Of a DNA stretch of 62,573 nt, positions 57,735 through 62,573 are shown piece after piece (positions within the stretch are counted from its first letter, which is position 1; each line of letters opens with the position of its first letter). Both the position numbers and the translations under genes were made by a program. Origin of the DNA: Clostridia bacterium. GTDB lineage: Bacteria > Bacillota > Clostridia > Christensenellales > Borkfalkiaceae. The stretch is from the NCBI GenBank assembly GCA_017558825.1, contig JAFYTO010000013.1:1-62573 (forward strand). The letters run 5' to 3'. Under the pieces are notes generated by a model, which was given only the letters and a program-made list of their open reading frames with translations, did no database searches and had not been told where the DNA came from.

Positions 57735-58880
57735 ATGTTAAAAATTAAAAGTGATAAAATTATAATAGGCAACGAACTTTTTGACGGCTACGTTTACGTA
57801 GAAAACGGAAAAATTGTTGACGTTACCACTCAAAATAAAGACGATTACGAATTAGTTGACTATACGGGCAGTTACGTTTCCGCGGGCTTTATTGATATTC
57901 ACACTCACGGTGCGGGCGGTTACGCGTTTATGAACTCTACTGTAGAAGACGTTGTTAACGGTTGCAACTTCCACTTAAAACACGGTACTACAACAATAGT
58001 GCCTACCGTTAGTGCAGGTGAGTTTGAAACAATGAAAAAAGCCGTTATCAACATTGATAAGGCTAAAAATCATAAAGACTTAAAAGGTAACGTTTTAGGC
58101 GCGCACTTAGAAGGTCCGTATTTATCAAAAAACCAAGCGGGCGCACAATGCCCTGTGTTTATAACTCCGCCTGTAAAAGAGTGTTACGAGGGTTTAATTA
58201 AGGAATACGGCAATAGCGTTACAAGGTGGAGTTATGCTCCTGAAAATGACGCTAATGGCGAGTTTTGCAAGTTTTTAACTGAGAATGGCGTAATAGCTTC
58301 AGCCGGCCATACGGACGCAAAATATAAAGATATGGTAGTAGCGCTTAAAAACGGTTGCAACCTTATAACGCACCTTTATTCTTGCACGTCTACTATCACT
58401 CGTGACCACGGCTTTAGAAGTTTAGGCGTAATTGAAACGGCTTATTTAGAAGATGATATTTACGTTGAAATTATTGCTGACGGCAAGCATTTGCCACCCG
58501 AACTTATTAAGTTGATTATTAAACTTAAAGGTCAAGATAAAGTAATTTTAATAACCGATAGTTTAGAAATTGCAGGCACTGATATTAAAGAAGGCGTTAT
58601 GAGCGGTACTGAGTTTATTGTTGAAGACGGCGTATGTAAGCTTAAAGATAGGTCTGCTTTTGCTGGTAGCGTTTCAACTAGTGATAAACTTATTAAAGTT
58701 TTAACAAGCGAGTGTGGCTATTCAGTTCCGTTTGCAGTTAAAATGATTACTGAAATTCCTGCTAGGCTTTTAAAGGTTAACAAAGGTAAACTTGAAAGCG
58801 GCAAAGATGCAGACATTGTTGTTTTTGACGATAATATTAACGTAACAAGCGTTTACGTTAACGGCGTAAAGCAATATTAA
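57735..58880 (+). CDS. nagA: N-acetylglucosamine-6-phosphate deacetylase (381 aa)
   Basis: The amidohydrolase barrel is complete: SAGFIDIHTHGAGGYAFMN near 52-70, GAHLEGPYLSKNQAGAQ near 125-140 with the metal Glu, ASAGHTDAKYKDMV near 190, LITHLYSCTSTITRDHG near 212 and VILITDSLEIAGT near 270 with the catalytic Asp. It removes acetate from N-acetylglucosamine-6-phosphate; NagB then deaminates the product. It is the last gene of the AraC-regulated operon, before a terminator. The second NagA-like protein of the window (11625) is clearly a different subfamily, lacking this HLYS segment. Confidence 0.92.
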   Translation: MLKIKSDKIIIGNELFDGYVYVENGKIVDVTTQNKDDYELVDYTGSYVSAGFIDIHTHGAGGYAFMNSTVEDVVNGCNFHLKHGTTTIVPTVSAGEFETMKKAVINIDKAKNHKDLKGNVLGAHLEGPYLSKNQAGAQCPVFITPPVKECYEGLIKEYGNSVTRWSYAPENDANGEFCKFLTENGVIASAGHTDAKYKDMVVALKNGCNLITHLYSCTSTITRDHGFRSLGVIETAYLEDDIYVEIIADGKHLPPELIKLIIKLKGQDKVILITDSLEIAGTDIKEGVMSGTEFIVEDGVCKLKDRSAFAGSVSTSDKLIKVLTSECGYSVPFAVKMITEIPARLLKVNKGKLESGKDADIVVFDDNINVTSVYVNGVKQY

Positions 58881-58898
58881 AAACAAAAAGATTATATA

Positions 58899-58925
58899 AA
58901 ACTCGGCTTTAATGCCGAGTTTTTT
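58899..58925 (+). terminator. Terminator of the Gfo/Idh-nag operon
   Basis: AAACTCGGC pairs with GCCGAGTTT around TTTAAT, then TT, 20 nt after the nagA stop. Confidence 0.9.
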
Positions 58926-58955
58926 ATATGTCTAGCCCCTCTAAAATTTTTATGC

Positions 58956-58984
58956 TTGAAAAATAAAATGCTGTATGTTATAAT
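58956..58984 (+). promoter_or_regulatory. Promoter of the BspA-type lipoprotein gene
   Basis: TTGAAA (58956-58961) and TATAAT (58979-58984) are 17 bp apart. The leader of about 100 nt is AT-rich and ends in CCCCCTTTATTTTTTTTGAGAGG before the ATG. Confidence 0.75.
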
Positions 58985-59090
58985 TATTAATAAATAAAAT
59001 AAAGGTAGCTACGCTAAAGATATTTTTTTAGGCAACAATTTTAATTGATAGCAATTTAATCCCCCTTTATTTTTTTTGAGAGGTTACCTT

Positions 59091-62000
59091 ATGAAATTTT
59101 TTAAAAAACTTACGGTAATAATGCTATGCTTAATGCTCTTAATAATGCCTGGCTGCAGCCTTTTCTTTCCGTCAAACGACGGTGATGGAGATGGCGGCGA
59201 AGGCGATGGTGGCGGAAATAATCCACCGCAAGACGTGTATTATAACGTATCGTTTTATAATGATGATAACACGTTCTTATGGACAGGTAAATTTAAAGAA
59301 TTTACTTATATTTCTGAACTGGAATACGGTGGACCAGAATTTTCCAAAGCTCCTACCGCAACTGAAACGTACGAGTTTATGTGTTGGAGAGGGCAATATA
59401 CCCACGATGTTAGAGTTACTTCTGATATGTCTGTATATGCCTACTATTCTTCTAAAACAAGGCATTATGACGTAACGTATAAAAATTATGACGGAACTAT
59501 ATTGGAAGCGACAAAAACTCAATATGGTGAAGAAAACGTGTATTCAGGATTTAAGCCTGAACGCAAGTCAGATAATAAGCTTTATAAGTTTACCGGCTGG
59601 GATAATACTGATAACGTAATAACTCAAAATACTGAGTTTGTTGCGCAATATTCAGAAACAGATTTATACGGAATTAATATAAGTAAAGAACAATATAGCG
59701 ATTATGCCGGAGATGACCATCCAGACACTGCTTCTTCCGTACTTTTTTCAAGCGAAGAAGATAACTTTAGGTTTAGCAATAACAACGTAATAAGCTATTT
59801 TATTGAAGGTGAGTATTTAAGATTTTATTATGGAAACGATATTTGCAATTCTACTAAAATTAAAGGTATAGAGAACGTAAGTTTTGAAGGCATAAAGGGA
59901 AGTATTGCTGTATCTTTTGGCTGGCTTAACGAAAAAGGCGAGGTAGAATATTTGGTAACTGAAATTGCAGACGAACAAACGCCTGTGGTATGGGCACCGT
60001 ATCCTGCAACTCACGTTTCTATGAAGGTTAATTTAGCCGTAAACAAAACAGCAAGTGCATCTTCAGCTACAATTCATTATTCTGGCGTAGAGCCTGAATA
60101 CAATCCTACTGAATATACGGAAGATTTATCGTTTAGTTTACTTAGCGATGGAACGTACGAAGCTAGTTTACATAGAATCCCTGTAAAAGAAGGCTATACT
60201 TTATCTGATGCTGAAAACGTTGTTATTCCTGCGTTTTATAAAGGCAAGCCTGTTACGCAAGTAGGCGAACTTACTGGTAAATTTAAAACGGTTTATATTC
60301 CTGACAACGTTAAGAGGTTTACTTGGACTTCAATTGATTCAGATAATCTTGTAGAAATAAGAATTCCTAACACTATAGAAGAAATTTTATATTCTTCATT
60401 CAATTTTAATTTTTATAATTACATAAATAATGCAACAAACGTATCGATTTATAATGGATATTACTACGTTGGAAATGAAGATAATCCTTATTTAGTAGTT
60501 TTAGGTCATTATTCAAACTATATTGGATATTTCCACATTGCATCATCTTGCCGCGTTGTAGCGCAAAAAGCGTTTTACAGGCAATATGAAGGAAACTCTC
60601 TTGAAAAAGTAGAAATTCCATCAAGCGTAATTTCTATTGGAGATGGTGGTTTTTACGAAATGGACTATATTTCTATTCCAGAAGATAGCCAATTAAAGTA
60701 CATTGGCGCTTCAGCGTTTTACGAAGCACAAATTTACGATTTTGTAATGCCTAAGAACATTGAAGTGATATCAAATAACGCTTTTTATAATGTGGACGTA
60801 GAAAACATAACTTTCTCGGAAGATTCTAAATTAAGAGTAATTGAAAATATGGCTTTTAATAGAATTGGTGTAGAAAGTATTGATTTGCCAATGGGATTAG
60901 AAGAAATTGGAGATTCCGCTTTTGAAGATACTCCTTTAAAATCTATTAAAATTCCTTCTACCGTTACTACAATAGGCGATGGTATTTTATGCGATAATTA
61001 TTATTTAGAAGAAATAGTTATAAAAGGTGAAAGTTCTAAGTTTGAAGTAATAGATGGTAATTTATATACGAAAGGCGGGGCTAAGCTTCTTGCTTATACT
61101 AACGTTAATAAAGATAGCGTATATGAAATTCCTTCATTTGTTACTGAAATTCCAGAATCTACTTTCTATGATGAAACTACAATTAAAACTTTATATATAG
61201 GCGAAAACGTTACAAAAATTGGTGAATATGCTTTTTATAAAACGTATATGACAATTTATTATGCTGGCGAAACTAAGCCTGCCGGCTGGTTAGATAACTT
61301 AGGCACTACTGCTTTATATTTAGGAGTTACTAAAGATGAAGTTATTACTCAAAACGGAATGCAATTTATTATTGAGAATAACAGAGCAACGCTTACGCGT
61401 TTTATAACTCCTCCTGCTAATGGTGGTGACGTTGTAATTCCTTCTACCATTACTGTTGAAGGCGTTGAATATCTTGTAGAGACTATTGGGAAATACGCTT
61501 TCTATCATGTGTTCTATCAAGATTGTGGAACGTTGACAATTCCTAATACTGTAAAATATATTAAAGAATGTTGTTTCTACGGCGCGGGCTTTACAAGCAT
61601 CAATATACCTGAAAGTGTTGAAGTTATAGAACTTGATGCTTATGCTTATACGGAACAAGCAAATATATATTTGCCAAAAACAATAAAGTCTTTTACTGGT
61701 TCATTTGGACCAAATTGGGACACTCCTACAGTATTCTATTACAATGGAACGGTTGCTGATTGGGTTGCTAACGTAGAAGAAACTAATATTCGTTATGAGG
61801 ACTTGTATTTTAAATATGGCGACAATTACGTTCATAAAGACGATATAGAAGAAATAGTGGCAACAAACAAAGACACTTTCTCAACCAGTATTTTTACTTG
61901 CTTCCAAGGAAGAGACAGCGTGTTAAAAGTTTACGTTGGTAAAGAAGTGACCGCCTTTGAAGGAACGTGGGATTTTTGGCAAAATGACGGAGTGAACGTT

Positions 62001-62120
62001 CATATTTACTATGAGGGCACGGAAGAAGAGTTCAACAAAATAAAGGGCGAAAATATTGAAAATGGCACCTTGTTTAACATTTATTACAACGTAGATTTTA
62101 CTAATATTAGAAACTCTTAA
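59091..62120 (+). CDS. BspA-type leucine-rich-repeat lipoprotein (1009 aa)
   Basis: The ATG at 59091 after GAGAGG is preferred to a GTG- or ATG-like start 15 nt upstream because the signal peptide then begins MKFFKKLTVIMLCLML. The lipobox is IMPGC (Cys near 22). A Gly/Asp linker (DGDGDGGEGDGGGNN) leads to two or three InlB B-repeats (about 45-185) and a beta region. From about 385 to 1005 there are BspA/LRR_5 repeats of 22-24 residues with the pattern SIGDGAFY, KIPSTVTTIG and IGEYAFYK. Such proteins bind host or mucosal ligands. No enzymatic domain is present. The protein is secreted to the membrane face. Confidence 0.85.
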   Translation: MKFFKKLTVIMLCLMLLIMPGCSLFFPSNDGDGDGGEGDGGGNNPPQDVYYNVSFYNDDNTFLWTGKFKEFTYISELEYGGPEFSKAPTATETYEFMCWRGQYTHDVRVTSDMSVYAYYSSKTRHYDVTYKNYDGTILEATKTQYGEENVYSGFKPERKSDNKLYKFTGWDNTDNVITQNTEFVAQYSETDLYGINISKEQYSDYAGDDHPDTASSVLFSSEEDNFRFSNNNVISYFIEGEYLRFYYGNDICNSTKIKGIENVSFEGIKGSIAVSFGWLNEKGEVEYLVTEIADEQTPVVWAPYPATHVSMKVNLAVNKTASASSATIHYSGVEPEYNPTEYTEDLSFSLLSDGTYEASLHRIPVKEGYTLSDAENVVIPAFYKGKPVTQVGELTGKFKTVYIPDNVKRFTWTSIDSDNLVEIRIPNTIEEILYSSFNFNFYNYINNATNVSIYNGYYYVGNEDNPYLVVLGHYSNYIGYFHIASSCRVVAQKAFYRQYEGNSLEKVEIPSSVISIGDGGFYEMDYISIPEDSQLKYIGASAFYEAQIYDFVMPKNIEVISNNAFYNVDVENITFSEDSKLRVIENMAFNRIGVESIDLPMGLEEIGDSAFEDTPLKSIKIPSTVTTIGDGILCDNYYLEEIVIKGESSKFEVIDGNLYTKGGAKLLAYTNVNKDSVYEIPSFVTEIPESTFYDETTIKTLYIGENVTKIGEYAFYKTYMTIYYAGETKPAGWLDNLGTTALYLGVTKDEVITQNGMQFIIENNRATLTRFITPPANGGDVVIPSTITVEGVEYLVETIGKYAFYHVFYQDCGTLTIPNTVKYIKECCFYGAGFTSINIPESVEVIELDAYAYTEQANIYLPKTIKSFTGSFGPNWDTPTVFYYNGTVADWVANVEETNIRYEDLYFKYGDNYVHKDDIEEIVATNKDTFSTSIFTCFQGRDSVLKVYVGKEVTAFEGTWDFWQNDGVNVHIYYEGTEEEFNKIKGENIENGTLFNIYYNVDFTNIRNS

Positions 62121-62129
62121 AAAAATTAA

Positions 62130-62161
62130 AAGCCACGGCGTGTGCCGTGGCTTGTTTTTTA
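62130..62161. terminator. Bidirectional terminator between the lipoprotein and ppa
   Basis: AAGCCACGGC (62130-62139) pairs with GCCGTGGCTT (62144-62153) around GTGT, then G and a T run. It serves the convergent ppa gene on the other strand. Confidence 0.9.
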
Positions 62162-62573
62162 TTATCTTTCGTAAGTTTCAACGTAGCAGTCAATATTTTT
62201 TGATATTGTTTGTTCTGCAACTTCGTGTGAGCCAACTTCTAAAACTTTAACAGACTTATTTTCAAGTTGTTTATACACGTTTAAAAAATGTTTAAGTTCA
62301 TCAATTATATGTTCAGGCAATTCGTGAAAGTCCTTATAGCAATTGTATTGTGGATCGCCAAAAGGTATGGCAATAATCTTTTCATCAGCCTCTTCGCCGT
62401 CTTTCATAAATAAAACGCCAATAGGGTAACATCTAACCAAACTCATTTTTTCAATAGGTTGACTGCAAAGAACGAATACGTCAAGCGGGTCGCCGTCACC
62501 AGATAGCGTGCGTGGGATAAAGCCGTAGTTCATAGGGTAGTGTGTGCTTGTGTAAAGTACACGGTCAAGTATA
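62162..62573 (-). CDS. ppa: Family I inorganic pyrophosphatase, N-terminus outside the window
   Basis: Reading from the window edge, the frame gives LDRVLYTSTHYPMNYGFIP, then RTLSGDGDPLDVFVL with the metal-binding Asp residues (DGDPLD), GVLFMKDGEEADEKIIAIPF and KHFLNVYKQLE. These match the core of the hexameric family I enzyme; an apparent ATG at 62531 is internal. The first 30-40 residues lie beyond the window. It hydrolyses pyrophosphate to phosphate with Mg2+. It is convergent with the lipoprotein gene and shares its terminator. Confidence 0.95.
   Translation of the reverse strand, partial: ILDRVLYTSTHYPMNYGFIPRTLSGDGDPLDVFVLCSQPIEKMSLVRCYPIGVLFMKDGEEADEKIIAIPFGDPQYNCYKDFHELPEHIIDELKHFLNVYKQLENKSVKVLEVGSHEVAEQTISKNIDCYVETYER

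Overview
The window is low-GC, densely coding DNA that looks like an uncultured anaerobic Bacillota (Clostridia-like) gut bacterium. The evidence is AT-rich coding sequence with mostly TAA stops, good AGGAGG-type ribosome binding sites, consensus sigma-A promoters, lipoprotein signal peptides, a lysine riboswitch with an intrinsic terminator, a TnpX-type large serine recombinase and an exosporium-like collagen repeat protein. I cannot name a genus from the sequence alone.

Layout. (1) 1-2990: right-hand part of a mobile element of the Tn4451/TnpX kind: relaxase-like C-terminus, small membrane protein, RHH-like protein, TnpW-like protein with an ATA start, and the recombinase. It has a perfect promoter followed by a perfect palindromic operator. 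(2) 3000-5150: collagen-like surface protein and an MFS transporter. (3) 5296-15391: a ten-gene operon with gaps of 35 nt or less and several overlaps. It encodes two ATC-hydrolase-family proteins, a SIS isomerase, a triose-phosphate-isomerase-like enzyme, a YgjV-like membrane protein, an FGGY kinase, a neutral-ceramidase-like hydrolase, a NagB-like and a NagA-like protein, and a large putative glycosidase. It reads as an undescribed sugar or amino-sugar catabolic module. (4) 15507-19009: PHP protein, SDR and a sorbose-1-phosphate-reductase-like dehydrogenase under a perfect promoter. (5) 19023-21133, minus strand: DMT transporter, C_GCAxxG_C_C protein, TcdA. (6) 21134-21549: DnaA-box cluster and Z-DNA-prone repeats. 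(7) 21550-32470: three large lipoproteins (InlB/GLUG, InlB-like Cys-rich, Fn3-like) and a HELSH membrane protein, followed by palindromic repeats. (8) 32803-39329, minus strand: a 2-oxoacid dehydrogenase complex (E2, E3, fused E1) with lipoate ligase.

(9) 39427-41629: DeoR regulator with phased operator repeats, and mannitol-1-phosphate dehydrogenase. (10) 41643-47942: transporters, RluA, a DUF1295 protein, a MITE with a 9-bp target duplication, UPF0340, a second DeoR and a NagD-like HAD phosphatase. (11) 48015-49181: AraC regulator and tRNA-Ser(GCU) whose 3' end is duplicated 147 bp downstream. (12) 49423-51450: lysine riboswitch controlling an NhaC-family transporter. (13) 51526-53937: rpsB-tsf-pyrH. 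(14) 53949-58925: AraC regulator divergent from a Gfo/Idh-Gfo/Idh-nagB-nagA operon. (15) 58956-62161: BspA-type leucine-rich lipoprotein; the window ends inside inorganic pyrophosphatase.

Overall the content is weighted to carbohydrate scavenging (two NagA/NagB-type pairs, sugar alcohol and amino-sugar enzymes, two DeoR and two AraC regulators) and to large repeat-built surface lipoproteins. Short palindromic non-autonomous repeats sit in several intergenic gaps. No PTS or ABC sugar transporter lies in the window, so substrate uptake must be encoded elsewhere or use the MFS/DMT carriers.
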